From: Mycobacterium gordonae
GTDB taxonomy: Bacteria > Actinomycetota > Actinomycetes > Mycobacteriales > Mycobacteriaceae
Assembly: GCF_001417955.2 (NCBI RefSeq)
Contig: NZ_LKTM01000350.1
Span: 124,001 to 188,000 of the forward strand
DNA: 64,000 nt
Direction: 5' to 3'
In this document: positions 33,769 to 44,100 of the stretch, piece by piece
Layout of the letters: every line of letters starts with the position of its first letter
Numbering within the stretch: position 1 is the first letter of the stretch
The notes under the pieces: generated by a model
Databases searched by the model: none
What the model saw: the letters and a program-made list of their open reading frames with translations, nothing else
What the model was told of the DNA's origin: nothing
Made by a program: the position numbers and the translations under genes

Positions 33769-34428
33769 GTGACCGAACCTCATGGGCAGCACCTGGCCGG
33801 GATGCGGGTGGAGTACGGCTCCGTCGAAAAGGACGGCAGTCCGGACCTTGATGCGGACTGGCTCGCCGATGGGTGGCTTGCGTTGTTCCACAAGTGGATT
33901 GACGACGCGGCGCAAGCCGGCATCGCCGAGCCGAACGCCATGGTGGTGGCAACTGTCGCCGACGGCAGGCCCGTCAGCCGCACCGTGTTGTGTAAGAGCG
34001 CCGACGAGGCGGGGATCACGTTCTTCACCAACTATGACTCGGCCAAAGGGCTGGATCTGGCGGCGACGCCGTACGCGTCGGCGACGTTCCCCTGGTACCT
34101 CTTGGGCCGGCAGATCCACCTCCGCGGCGCGGTGAGCAAGGTCGGCCAGCGGGACACCGAGGATTACTGGTCCAAGCGGCCGCGCGGCTCGCAGCTGGGA
34201 GCGTGGGCTTCGCGCCAGTCGCAGCCCATCGAGTCGCGCGCGGCATTGCTCAACCAGCTCGCCGAGGTGACCGAGCGCTTCGCCGACACCGAACAGATCC
34301 CGGTGCCCCCGAACTGGGGCGGCTACCTGATCGCCCCGGAGGTCGTGGAATTCTGGCAGGGTCGGGAAAACCGGCTGCACAACCGGATTCGGGTGATTGA
34401 CGGTCGGGTCGAACGGCTGCAGCCCTAG
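33769..34428 (+). CDS. pdxH: PdxH, pyridoxamine/pyridoxine 5'-phosphate oxidase
   Basis: A 219-residue FMN enzyme that oxidises pyridoxamine or pyridoxine 5'-phosphate to pyridoxal phosphate. Family segments are PNAMVVATVADGRPVSRTVL, GITFFTNYDSAKGLDL, the FMN-site region RGSQLGAWASRQSQPI and the C-terminal PNWGGYLIAPEVVEFWQGRE...RLHNRI, which is highly characteristic. GTG 33769 is the start. In M. tuberculosis pdxH lies elsewhere (Rv2607), while in other mycobacteria it adjoins citA, as here. Confidence 0.95.
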   Translation: MTEPHGQHLAGMRVEYGSVEKDGSPDLDADWLADGWLALFHKWIDDAAQAGIAEPNAMVVATVADGRPVSRTVLCKSADEAGITFFTNYDSAKGLDLAATPYASATFPWYLLGRQIHLRGAVSKVGQRDTEDYWSKRPRGSQLGAWASRQSQPIESRAALLNQLAEVTERFADTEQIPVPPNWGGYLIAPEVVEFWQGRENRLHNRIRVIDGRVERLQP

Positions 34429-34442
34429 CGGTCATTTCGCCC

Positions 34443-34494
34443 AGCGTGACGTCAGGGCGTGATTTCGCGCCGAAACGCGCCATGACGTCACGCT
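34443..34494. terminator. Long palindrome of a second type, downstream of pdxH
   Basis: AGCGTGACGTCA (34443-34454) and TGACGTCACGCT (34483-34494) are exact complements. The inside also pairs (GGCGtGATTTCG with CGAAAcGCGCC), giving a stem over 20 bp with a 3-nt loop. It lies 14 nt after the pdxH stop and has no U-tract. The arms differ wholly from the TRIT-like family. Confidence 0.7.
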
Positions 34495-34539
34495 CGCGGC
34501 ACGTTTATGCGTGATGTGTTCCGGCTACGCTCGGCGACG

Positions 34540-35814
34540 ATGCCCCTCTTCGCGGACACCACGCCCCTGCGCACCACTGATTTCCGCAGACTGTGGGTGG
34601 CCGGTATTCCGACCGTCATCGGGGCCAACCTGACCGTCTTCGCTGTCCCGGTGCAGATCTATGCGCTGACGCGAAACTCCGCGTATGTCGGCTTGGCCGG
34701 GTTGTTCGCGCTAGTGCCCCTGATCGTGTTCGGTCTGCTCGGCGGTGCCTGGTCAGACGCCATGGACCGGCGGCTGCTGCTGATCATCTCCGCGTGCGGG
34801 CTCGCGGCGGGGTCGCTGTTGTTGTGGTTGCAGGCCGCATTGGCCCTGCACAACGTGTGGGTGGTGCTTTGTCTGCTGGCGCTGCAGCAGGGATTCTTCG
34901 CCGTCAACTCACCCGCCCGGTCGGCCGCGATCCCGCGGATGCTGCCGGGCGAGCAACTGCCGGCGGCCAATGCCCTGAACATGACGGTCGGACAGTTCGG
35001 AGCAATCGTTGGTCCGCTGCTGGCGGGTCTGCTGCTGAACTGGGTCGACCTGTCCACCCTCTATCTGGTTGACGCGCTGGCCTGCCTGGCGCCGATCTGG
35101 GCAACGATCCGACTGTCGCCGATGCCGTCGCTGGAGCCGTCCGGCGAGGCGCGTTGGGGGATCGGCGCCGTGCTGCAGGGCTTCCGCTATCTGGCGGGGA
35201 ACACGGTGGTGCTGATGTCCTTCGTCGTCGACCTGGTAGCCATGATCTTCGGCATGCCGCGTGCGCTGTTCCCGCAGATCGCTCACGAAAGCTTCGGCGG
35301 TCCCATCGAGGGTGGGTCGGCGATGGGGTTGCTGGCTGCGGCGATATCGGTCGGGGCGGTGGCCGGCGGTGTGTTCTCGGGCTGGTTGCCCGGCATCAGG
35401 CGTCAGGGGCTGACGATCGTCGCCGCAATCATCGTGTGGGGCCTGGCCATGGTGGGGTTCGGGTTGGTGTGCGGCATCGCGCACGGGCACGCGGGCGCGA
35501 TGCTGTGGGCGGCGGTGGCGTTCCTTGCCGTGGGCGGTGCGGCGGACATGGTGTCGGCCGCGTTCCGGCAGACGATCCTGCAGGAGGCGGCCTCCGACGA
35601 GTTGGTTGGACGACTGCAGGGGGTGTTCACCGTGGTGGTCGGTGGAGGCCCTCGGCTGGCCGACACGCTGCACGGGGCCGCGGCAGCGGTGGTGGGCACC
35701 ACCGCAACCGCGGCAGGCGGGGGTGCGCTTGCGATCGTGGGTGTCGTCGTCGCAGCGCTCGTCGCTCCGGTGTTCATCCGGTATCGCGCGCCCAACCGGA
35801 GCGTTGAGCGGTAA
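34540..35814 (+). CDS. MFS exporter, EntS-like
   Basis: A 424-residue major facilitator transporter of the EntS/DHA3-like group. It starts MPLFADTTPLRTTDFRRLWV, a common mycobacterial N-terminus for this group, and has about 12 hydrophobic segments. The loop between helices 2 and 3 is GGAWSDAMDRRLLL, and the loop motif SAARFRQT appears here as SAAFRQTILQEAASDELVGR. It probably exports a small hydrophobic compound or siderophore. An in-frame ATG at 34507 is close to the hairpin and less likely. Confidence 0.87.
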   Translation: MPLFADTTPLRTTDFRRLWVAGIPTVIGANLTVFAVPVQIYALTRNSAYVGLAGLFALVPLIVFGLLGGAWSDAMDRRLLLIISACGLAAGSLLLWLQAALALHNVWVVLCLLALQQGFFAVNSPARSAAIPRMLPGEQLPAANALNMTVGQFGAIVGPLLAGLLLNWVDLSTLYLVDALACLAPIWATIRLSPMPSLEPSGEARWGIGAVLQGFRYLAGNTVVLMSFVVDLVAMIFGMPRALFPQIAHESFGGPIEGGSAMGLLAAAISVGAVAGGVFSGWLPGIRRQGLTIVAAIIVWGLAMVGFGLVCGIAHGHAGAMLWAAVAFLAVGGAADMVSAAFRQTILQEAASDELVGRLQGVFTVVVGGGPRLADTLHGAAAAVVGTTATAAGGGALAIVGVVVAALVAPVFIRYRAPNRSVER

Positions 35815-35983
35815 GCCCTTCGAACCTGGCGGAGGTGGCGCCGAAATCATCCACCGGACATGCAGACTTTTCCGCGAATCTTGCGCAACGAGGTACGCGA
35901 CTACGCAAGCTCGAAGTGTCGGTATGCGGTGCTCACCAAGGTCATTCGCAGCTGATCGTGTCACTCCTCGGAATTTCCCGAGC

Positions 35984-37549
35984 TCACAGGCGACCGAGGC
36001 CGAACAGGCCCGCGATGCCCGTGCCGAAGTTGAAAAAGCCCGAGTCGTAGCCGCTCACCTTGCCGATCGGTTGGCCCCCGATCGCCGCGGTGAAGGCAGT
36101 GTTGAAGAAGCCCGACATCCGGCCGTTGATGTCTGACCCGCCGGTGGCCAAATTCGACATACCCGAAATTCCGTGATTCACGATGCCGCCGCCTTTGGCG
36201 GTATTGAGCAGACCCGACATCTGTGAGCCGGTGTTGTTGAAGCCCGACACATTGGTTCCCGTGTTGTTGAAGCCCGAGCTGGAAAGGCCGGTGTCGAAGG
36301 TGGATCCGATGCCAGTGTTGGCGTTACCCGAATTCCCCAGACCGGTGTTCGTGTCGCCCGAATTCCCGTTACCCGTGTTGTAGTCCCCGGCGTTCCAGAA
36401 GCCGCTGTTGACGGTGCCGGCGTTTCCGATACCGGTGTTGTAGTTGCCGGAGTTCCCGAAGCCGGTGTTGACGACGCCGGCGTTCCCGATACCGGTGTTC
36501 AGGGCCCCGGTGTTGCCGAGGCCGAAACCGCCGGCGCCTGAATTTCCGATGCCGATGTTGTTGTGGATGCCCGGCAGTTGTCCGAGGTTAGTGCCCGCGT
36601 TGAAAAGCCCGATGTTGCCGCTGCCGGAGTTGAAGAGCCCGATGTTATTGGTACCGGAGTTTCCGAATCCGATGTTGCCGCTGCCTGAGTTCAGCAGGCC
36701 CGCCAGGTTGATGCCCACCTGATTGTTGCCGGTGAGGCCGATCCCGATGTTGTTGTTTCCGGTATTGCCGAATCCGGTGTTGTTGTTGCCGGTGTTGCCG
36801 GCACCGCTGTTGAAATTGCCGGTGTTTCCGCCGCCCCGGTTTCCGTTGCCGCTGTTTCCCAGGCCGATGTTGTCGTTACCGGTATTGCCCAGCCCCACGT
36901 TATTAGCGCCCGGGCCGTAAAGGTTGTTGCCGACGTTCCCGAAGCCGAAGTTGCCGTCTCCGATGTTTCCGGAGCCGAAGTTTCGGCTGCCGGTGTTGCC
37001 GCTGCCGATGTTGGCGTTGCCGGAGTTGCCGCCGCCGAAATTCGCATCACCGGAGTTGCCGCTGCCGAAGTTGCCGTTGCCAGTGTTGCCGTTGCCGACG
37101 TTGGCGGTCCCCTTGTTGCCCAGGCCCAGGTTGGCCAGCAGCTCCTGCACACTGGCCGCGGGTCCGGGCCGCGCGGTGACGTCGGCGCCGCTGGCGATCA
37201 GCGGACGCCCGGTCAGGGTCACGAAAGGCGCGTTGACGAGGTCGAGCAGGGTCTGCAGGGGCCGGGCGGCGGCGGCCTCCGCGCCGGCGTACGAGGTGGC
37301 GCCGGTTGCCAGGATGCGCACGAACTGATCGTGGAACCGCGTCGCCTGGGCGCTCAGCGCCTGGTACTGCCGGCCGTGGTTTGAGAACAAGGCGGCGACG
37401 GCTGCCGACACCTCATCGGCTCCCGCGGCGAGGACGGCCGTAGTCTGGGCCGTCACGGCTGTGTTGGCCGCGGTGAGCGTCGACTCGATAGCGGCCAAAT
37501 CCGTTGCGGCCGCGGTTATCAGCTCCGGTACTGCCGTCACGTACGACAT
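35984..37549 (-). CDS. PE protein with an MPTR-type (NxGxGNxG) repeat tail
   Basis: A 521-residue ESX-secreted-type protein. Residues 1-93 are a PE domain (MSYVTAVPELITAAATDLAA; secretion motif YAGAE at 87-91). It is followed by the linker motif GRPLI (114-118) found in PE_PGRS proteins. From about 150 to 455 the chain is made of pentapeptide repeats of the type GNTGNGNFGSGNSG, which normally belong to PPE-MPTR proteins and not to PE proteins. No PPE motif is present. A unique tail of about 60 residues ends FGTGIAGLFGLGRL. No PPE partner gene adjoins it. It is probably a cell-surface protein. Confidence 0.88.
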   Translation of the reverse strand: MSYVTAVPELITAAATDLAAIESTLTAANTAVTAQTTAVLAAGADEVSAAVAALFSNHGRQYQALSAQATRFHDQFVRILATGATSYAGAEAAAARPLQTLLDLVNAPFVTLTGRPLIASGADVTARPGPAASVQELLANLGLGNKGTANVGNGNTGNGNFGSGNSGDANFGGGNSGNANIGSGNTGSRNFGSGNIGDGNFGFGNVGNNLYGPGANNVGLGNTGNDNIGLGNSGNGNRGGGNTGNFNSGAGNTGNNNTGFGNTGNNNIGIGLTGNNQVGINLAGLLNSGSGNIGFGNSGTNNIGLFNSGSGNIGLFNAGTNLGQLPGIHNNIGIGNSGAGGFGLGNTGALNTGIGNAGVVNTGFGNSGNYNTGIGNAGTVNSGFWNAGDYNTGNGNSGDTNTGLGNSGNANTGIGSTFDTGLSSSGFNNTGTNVSGFNNTGSQMSGLLNTAKGGGIVNHGISGMSNLATGGSDINGRMSGFFNTAFTAAIGGQPIGKVSGYDSGFFNFGTGIAGLFGLGRL

Positions 37550-37748
37550 GTCTGTCCCCCAACTGCTTATCGTGGCGCACCGGACCGGCCGGGGCGTTCA
37601 GCCAAGCCTCAAGTGAACTGGCGGCTGGGGATTAGGTAGTCGGGTACTTAAATGGATGTGGCATCAGGACCGGATGCTGAACTCACCCAAGCCCGGTGTT
37701 GGCCCGATAAGCCGGTGAATTCGCGGTGCTTACCCGTACGCTACGGAC

Positions 37749-40364
37749 GTGCGCTTGTCGTGGCCGCTGGTGGGCCGCTTGGAGCAGCTGCGGATCATCA
37801 AAGCTGCCCTTGCGGCCTCGGACACCCCCGGCGTCGTCGTCTGCGGTCCAGCGGGGGTCGGTAAGAGTCGGATCGCTCGTGAAGCGCTGTCTGCAGCCGT
37901 TTCCAGGGGTTGCGAGGGCCGATGGGCCGTCGGCACCTCGGCGGCCCGGGCGATTCCGCTGGGCGCCTTCACCGAGTGGGCGCAGCCAGGAGTCAACGAC
38001 GTCGTGCAGTTGCCCCGCGCCGTGATGGAAGCCCTGACGGCCGCGCCGCCGGGTGTTCCCGTGGTACTGGCCGTCGACGACGTCCAATTGCTGGACGAGC
38101 TCTCGATTTTCGTGCTTCACCAGGTCGTGCAGCGGGGAGCCGCGAAGGTGTTGCTCACCGTTCGCGGAGGTGACCCCATTCCAGCTGCGGTGCAGGAGAT
38201 CTGGGGGATCGGCCAATTCGAACGAATCGACCTGCAGCCGTTGTCGCTCGAGGAAACCGGTTCGCTGCTCTCAGCCACTCTGAGCGGGTCCGTGGATCCG
38301 ATTGCCACTCAGCGACTTTGGCGGCTCACCCGCGGCAACCTGTTGTATCTGCGCAATATCGTCGAGCAGGAGGTCGCAGATCGGCGAATCGTCCGCCGGG
38401 ACGGCTACTGGCGCTGGCTGGGCGATCCCGTCATGCCGCCGGGACTGGTCGAGTTGATCGAAGCCCGCATCGGAGCCCTGCCGGCGCCGGTCAGCGACGT
38501 GGTTGACGTGGTCGCTGTCGGGGAGCCAGTCGAGCTGTCGCACCTGAGGCGCATCGCTGACCCGGCAGCGATAGAGGAGGCCGACACGCGTGCCCTTATC
38601 ACTCTCGAGTCGTCCGACGGCGGTGTGCAGGTGCGCTTGGCGCACCCGCTTTACGGTGAGGTGCGCCGACGGCGCGCGCCGTCGACCCGGCTGAGGCGAT
38701 TGCGCGGACTCGTAGCCGCTGAACTCGCCACGTGCGAGGGCAGCGACGACATCCAGGTCGTGGTGCGCCGCGCCGCCCTGAGTCTGGAGTCCGATCTCAC
38801 TCCCGACCCGGAACTCCTCGTCAGCGCGGCGCACGGCGCCGTCTGGTTGGCGGATTTGCCGCTGGCGGATCGACTTGGCGACGCCGCGGTCCGTGCCGGT
38901 GCGGGTGCCGAAGCAAGTTTTGTTCGCGCGCATGCACTTTCCTGGTTGGGCCGGGGCACCGACGCCGACGCGGTGCTGGCCGGTATCGACGTCAGCCTGT
39001 TAACCGACGTAGAGCGCGCCCGACTGGCGTTCCTGCGGGCCAGCAACGTGCTGTGGGCGCTGGGTGACCCGGCGCGCGCGAAAGCGATCATCGACGACGC
39101 GGCGCGGACCGCAGCATCACAGGTGCGTAGCTATATCGATGCCTTCCTCACGGTCTACTGGTTCGCGACCGACGAACCGGATGCCGCGCTGCGCGCCTCG
39201 AAGAGCCTGGTACTGACCGAGCTACCCGCGGTCGTCGGCGCCGAGATCGCCTGGGTCCTGGCCACGATAAGCGCGGACGCGGGACGAGCCGGGGAAGCAT
39301 CGGCTCTCGCGGAGGCCGGATATGCCAGTGCGGCTCGCTCTTTCGACGCACCGCAGATGGCGTTCAACATCGCGGATTCGCACGTGAGCGCGCTGTTGTT
39401 GGCGGGCCGAATTTCGGAGGCCCTTGAGGTGGCCGAGTGGGTGAGCCGCCGGGCGGCCGACATGCCGGGGGCTGCTCAATTACTGGGCGCCGCGATCAGG
39501 GGTAGGGCCGCACTCGGAGCGGGAAATATGCAATCCGCGGGTCCGTTGCTGGAAAGTGCAGTGGTAGGACTGACCGCCACGCACGCGCTGGGCTGGGGAT
39601 ACCGCTATGACATCTGCCGGGTCACTGGCCTGGCTGTCGGCGGATCCGTGGAGCAGGCGACTGCCGAGCTCGCCGCGTTGGACAAACAGCATCGCCCTTT
39701 CCGGTCGCTGGACTACGAGCGCGGTTTGGCGCGGGCGTGGGTGGCTGCGGTCCAGGGCGCCGTCTCCGAGGCGATCTCGATCGCGTTGGCTACGGCCCAA
39801 AAGGCCTCGGCGAAAGGGCAATTCGGGGCGGAAGTGCTGTGTCTGCAGACCGCCGCCCAGTTTGGCGACCGATCGGGCGCAGCCAGGTTGAATGAGCTCG
39901 AAGCGGTCGTCGAGGGACCGCGGGCCGGCATCGCGGCGCGCTTCTCGGCCGCTCTCAATTCGGGCGACGCGGGTGGGCTCGCCGCGGCCTCAGACGAGTT
40001 CGAACAGGTCGGTGACCACATTGCCGCGATCGACGCGGCCGCCCATGCCGCCGTCGCGTACCGCAACCAGGGGTTACGGGGCTCGGCCCTGGGTAGTGCG
40101 GCCAGGGCGGATGCCTTGGCCGAACAGTGCGGCGGGGTGTCGACTCCAGCGCGTCGCCAGGCAAGCGAACCGCTGCCGTTCACCGATCGGGAGCGGGAGA
40201 TCGTGATGCTCATCGGTGCGGGTTTGTCCAACCGGGCGGTCGCTGACCGGCTGACACTTTCGGTACGCACCGTGGAAAGCCACATCTACCGGGCGATGTC
40301 GAAAACCGGCACCACCACCCGCGAGGAACTCGCCGCGCTGGTGTCGCATCGCCGATTTGAGTAG
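37749..40364 (+). CDS. Large ATPase-type LuxR regulator (MalT/LAL-like)
   Basis: An 871-residue STAND-type regulator. An N-terminal ATPase domain begins PLVGRLEQLRIIKAAL and has Walker A GPAGVGKSR (about 33-41) and a Walker B-like VVLAVDDVQLL. A long helical repeat region (about 300-790, TPR-like) follows. The C-terminal LuxR helix-turn-helix reads LTLSVRTVESHIYRAMSK, preceded by FTDREREIVMLIGAGLSNRAVAD. Similar to Rv0890c, which lies next to citA in M. tuberculosis. GTG 37749 starts it, 200 nt from the divergent PE gene. The inducer is unknown. Confidence 0.9.
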   Translation: MRLSWPLVGRLEQLRIIKAALAASDTPGVVVCGPAGVGKSRIAREALSAAVSRGCEGRWAVGTSAARAIPLGAFTEWAQPGVNDVVQLPRAVMEALTAAPPGVPVVLAVDDVQLLDELSIFVLHQVVQRGAAKVLLTVRGGDPIPAAVQEIWGIGQFERIDLQPLSLEETGSLLSATLSGSVDPIATQRLWRLTRGNLLYLRNIVEQEVADRRIVRRDGYWRWLGDPVMPPGLVELIEARIGALPAPVSDVVDVVAVGEPVELSHLRRIADPAAIEEADTRALITLESSDGGVQVRLAHPLYGEVRRRRAPSTRLRRLRGLVAAELATCEGSDDIQVVVRRAALSLESDLTPDPELLVSAAHGAVWLADLPLADRLGDAAVRAGAGAEASFVRAHALSWLGRGTDADAVLAGIDVSLLTDVERARLAFLRASNVLWALGDPARAKAIIDDAARTAASQVRSYIDAFLTVYWFATDEPDAALRASKSLVLTELPAVVGAEIAWVLATISADAGRAGEASALAEAGYASAARSFDAPQMAFNIADSHVSALLLAGRISEALEVAEWVSRRAADMPGAAQLLGAAIRGRAALGAGNMQSAGPLLESAVVGLTATHALGWGYRYDICRVTGLAVGGSVEQATAELAALDKQHRPFRSLDYERGLARAWVAAVQGAVSEAISIALATAQKASAKGQFGAEVLCLQTAAQFGDRSGAARLNELEAVVEGPRAGIAARFSAALNSGDAGGLAAASDEFEQVGDHIAAIDAAAHAAVAYRNQGLRGSALGSAARADALAEQCGGVSTPARRQASEPLPFTDREREIVMLIGAGLSNRAVADRLTLSVRTVESHIYRAMSKTGTTTREELAALVSHRRFE

Positions 40365-40409
40365 CGGAATACTGCTTGAGTTCGACGCTGACCTTCACAT
40401 GATGGCCGA

Positions 40410-41183
40410 GTGACCCGCCGGCTGAGTCCTGTGATCGCTGCGACCTTCGCCGCCCGTAGGGGCGTTCGTACCGAAGATCTTGTCGCGAAGGCCATCGCGA
40501 CCGGCGGGACGGTGTTCGTGTTCCCCGGACAGAGTTCGTGCCTGACTGGCGGTGCGCTCGCGGCCGTCGAATGCGCGCATGCGTTCCGGGCGCAGTTGCG
40601 GCTCTGCGACGACGCTTTCGCCGAGTTCGTCGATTGGTCGCTGCTCGGGACGGTGCTGTGCGGCGCCGGGTGTCCCAGGCCGGATCGCCCCGACGTCGCG
40701 CCATCGGTGCTGTTTGCGGTGACGGTGTCGCTTGCTGCGCAGTGGCGTGCGATGGGAATCCATCCGGATGCGGTGATAGGCCTGGCCCTGGGTGAAGTCG
40801 CGGCGGCATACGTCTGCGGTGCCTTGTCGCTGCGAGACGCCGCGCGAGTGGTGACGTTGTGCGGCAACGCGATCGGGGCGGTCCCGGACACCCACTGTGC
40901 CGAGGTGGACACGCTGCGCCAACGGTTACGCGTCTCGCTCGGCGGAATGCGGCCGCGATGCGCGGATGTTCCGTTCATCTCCTCGGTCACCGGCGCCGGA
41001 CTGGACACGTCGATCCTCGACGCCGATTACTGGTTCGCCAACTTGCAACAAACCGGCTTGTTCAACGAAGCCGTCCGATGGTCGTGCGAACGCGGTTACG
41101 GGACTTTCATCGAATGCAGCCCGTGCCCGGTTTTGATCCCCGGCATCCAGAAGTTCTTAGGGGAGATTGCGTCAAGTACCTGA
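40410..41183 (+). CDS. Truncated PKS-type acyltransferase domain lacking the catalytic serine
   Basis: A 257-residue stand-alone protein that matches a polyketide synthase acyltransferase (AT) domain in pieces: VFVFPGQSS, then AVIGLALGEVAAAYVCGALS, THCAEVD, ISSVTGAGLDTSILDADYWF and FIECSPCPVL. The nucleophile motif GHSxGE reads GLALGE, with Ala126 in place of Ser. The histidine (about 162) is kept. The small subdomain, about 60-80 residues between these motifs, is largely missing. It cannot transfer acyl groups by the usual mechanism. It follows the LuxR-type gene by 45 nt and overlaps the end of the converging cyclase gene by 12 nt. It may be a remnant or a binding protein. Confidence 0.8.
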   Translation: MTRRLSPVIAATFAARRGVRTEDLVAKAIATGGTVFVFPGQSSCLTGGALAAVECAHAFRAQLRLCDDAFAEFVDWSLLGTVLCGAGCPRPDRPDVAPSVLFAVTVSLAAQWRAMGIHPDAVIGLALGEVAAAYVCGALSLRDAARVVTLCGNAIGAVPDTHCAEVDTLRQRLRVSLGGMRPRCADVPFISSVTGAGLDTSILDADYWFANLQQTGLFNEAVRWSCERGYGTFIECSPCPVLIPGIQKFLGEIASST

Positions 41184-44100
41184 CTTGTGCGGGGCCGGGC
41201 GATCGGCAGTGTGCTCCACCATGGCCTCGGCCCACGCGGCGTGTCCCTCGAATCCGAGTGCTTCCGCCATAGCCCGATAACGGTCCGATAGATCCCGGTA
41301 CACGTCGTCGCCGCCGCGGGTGCGGGCCAACAGAGCCCGCAGCCGCACTAGCGTGATCTCGCGCATCGCCCAATCCTGTTGTCCACCAAGGTGAGCCAAG
41401 CGTTCTATGGCGTCTTGCGCCTCGACCAGGTCGCCGTCGGTGCCCCGCTCCAGCAGGGTCTCCACCAGCATGCCGCTGGCGAGAACACCGAAGAAGGGGC
41501 GACCCGCTCGGTACAGCTCGTCGACCGCACTGCGCATGACCGGGATGGCGGCGTCGTGCTCGCCGCGTCGGGATCTGACCCGGGCGACCCACAGCTCGGC
41601 GACCGGAACCAGGAAGGGAATGGGTTCGTTCAGCCAGATGTCGCGGACCTGCAGCATCAGTTGCAGGCCGCGCTCGCGGTCGGCGCCGGCGTCTCGGCGC
41701 AGCAGTGCAGCTGCCAGTCCGTACTTGACGATGCTGAGCGCCGCGTTGCTCGATCCTTCGGCGGTATGCAGTGCCTGCTCGAGCTTGTCCAGCGTGGCGT
41801 CATCGGCCCGGAGCACTCCGTAGCTGATCGCCAGCCCGTAAGTCCAGCAGGCGATCATCGCCTGAGATGTCGGATCACGCTGCCCGGCCAGGTAGGCGGC
41901 ATCTAAGTCCTGACGCCAGCCAGGACGGCCCACCCACCAGCCCGCAACGCCGCGCCAGGCCAGCGCTGCCGCCAGCGGCGATCCGAAACCGAACTCAGCC
42001 CCCTTGGCGGGGTCGCCGTCGGCCAGGTCGATGACGATGTCCGACCACCGCAGGATCTCGCCGAATTCGCCGGCATCGAACCAGTTGTTGAACGCTATGA
42101 ACGCCAAACCTACGGTCGGCGCGGGATCGTCGATCGAGAAAAGCAGTGCCATCTGCTCGGATGCCAGCCGCGACCCCTCGCGCGTCCGCGCGGCGAACAT
42201 GAGCTCGGTTTCCAGCCCGGTCATGCCGATGGCTAGTGACACCTTGTCGCCGGCCGCGGTGCACAACTCCCGCAGTTCCTCGAACAGGCCGCGGGTTTCC
42301 TGGATCGCCTGCCAGCTGATCGCGCACAACATGGTGCGGGGGGCGATGCGCATCGACAGCCGGTCGGGGTCGTCGTCGGGCAGCGCGTCGGCGATCCGTC
42401 GTGCCCGCTCCCAACTGACCCGGGCCGCGGTGACGTCGCGGGTCGCCGACCACGTTCCCGCGCGCATCTGCCAGCCATAAGCCGCAGGCAGGTCGCCGGC
42501 GGCCTCCAGGTGTTCGGCGATGAGCGCGGCATCGGAATCGGCCGATGTCGGGCTACCCGATTGGATGGCCGTGGCCAGTCGCCGGTGCCACTCGGCGCGG
42601 TCGGCCTTCAACTGCGATTCATAGGACACTTGGCGGATCAGCGGATGCCTGAAGGCGTACTCGGCGCTCGGTGCCAGCCGCACCTGGTCGATCAGTTCCG
42701 CCCGCAGCAGTTCCTCGACCTGCGGCTCGAAGCCCAACGCCGCGAGCAGATCGGCGTCGAAACGGGCACCGATCACCGATGCGGCGCTCAACGTCCGCCG
42801 CGCGGCCGAATTTAGTCGGTCGATGCGTGCCGCGATTGCCGCCTGCACCGTGGCCGGCACACTCAGCTCGGCGACTGTCGCAGAACAGACGTAGCTGCCG
42901 CGCTCGCCGGTCAGCGTCCCGCGTTGCACCAGTTCCCGCACCATCTCCTCGGTGAAGAACGGGTTGCCCGCGGCGCGCTCGGCAATGATCGGTGCCAGGT
43001 CGCCGACCGAGGGATGAGAACCGAGCAGTTCACTGAGGAGTGCCGAGGTATCTGAATCAGCCAGCGGCGCAAGCGCTATCGACTGGGCTCCGAGCACCCG
43101 CGTCAGCGCTCCCTGGTACTCCGGGCGGTAGGTGATCAGCACCACGGACGGGGTACCGGCGATGACGGTGAGGAAGTCGGCAAGCATCGACTCGCTGACC
43201 GCGTCGATCCAGTGCGCGTCCTCCACGACGAACAGCGCCGGATCGGTGCGTGCCAGCGTTGTGCTGTTGATCAATGAGGTCAACCGGCGCCGCCGGGCCT
43301 CCGGGTCTATCTGGGGCAGCGGCACGTCCGGGTCGGCGATGCCGAGCAGATCGTTGAGCATCAGCAGGTCTTGCGGGTTGGCATCGGGAGGCACGGTGTC
43401 CCGGACCTGCCTGCGGGCGGCGGGTCCGTCGAGGCCCGTGACGCCGCTGGCGGCGCGCAGCAACCTGGCCACGACGCCGAAGGAAACGTCGCGGGCGTGC
43501 GATTCGCAGAACGTCCAGTACACCTCTACGCGGCGTGAGGCGGCCCGCGCCGCGATCTCGCGAGCCACCCGGCTCTTGCCGATGCCTGGCGGTCCCACCA
43601 CCGTCACGACGCCGCCGCGACCGCCGATCGCGCGGTCGACCATGGCGTCCAGCGCCGCCATCTCCCAGCGCCGGCCCACCAGGCTCGCCTCAGCGCGCGG
43701 CACCACACCGTCTGGCCGGCGGACCGCCAGCAACCGGCGGGCAAGCACCGGTTGGTCAGCCCCCTTGATCGACACCCATTCGGGCTCGTCCAGCACGACG
43801 ACGTGCTCGACCAGCCGTGCGGTCGCCGCTGAGAGCAGCACCCCGCCGGGCGGCGCGGCCGATTCCATTCGTTGGGCCAGCCCGACCGTCTCTCCCGTCG
43901 CGGCGTAACCCAACACGATCTCGCCTGCAATGACCCGCCCGGAGTTGAGGCCAACCCGCAGTTGCAGCGCCACGCCGTCGCGGCGGGCGACTTCGGCCGC
44001 CAGCCCGGCGGCGTCCTCCTGGATGGCCAGCGCCGCCAGGCATCCGCGGTAGGCGTGGTCCTCTAAAGCCAATGGCGCGCCGAACAGTGCCATCACCCCG

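Noticed and set aside
35967..35982. CTCGG/CCGAG stem just upstream of the PE gene stop codon side
   Set aside because: Only five base pairs with no U-tract; too weak to call a terminator.
36183..37328. Plus-strand frames with repeated Leu-Pro-Val-Leu-Pro units inside the PE gene
   Set aside because: These are the complement of the MPTR repeats; the minus-strand frame has a proper PE domain and is the real gene.
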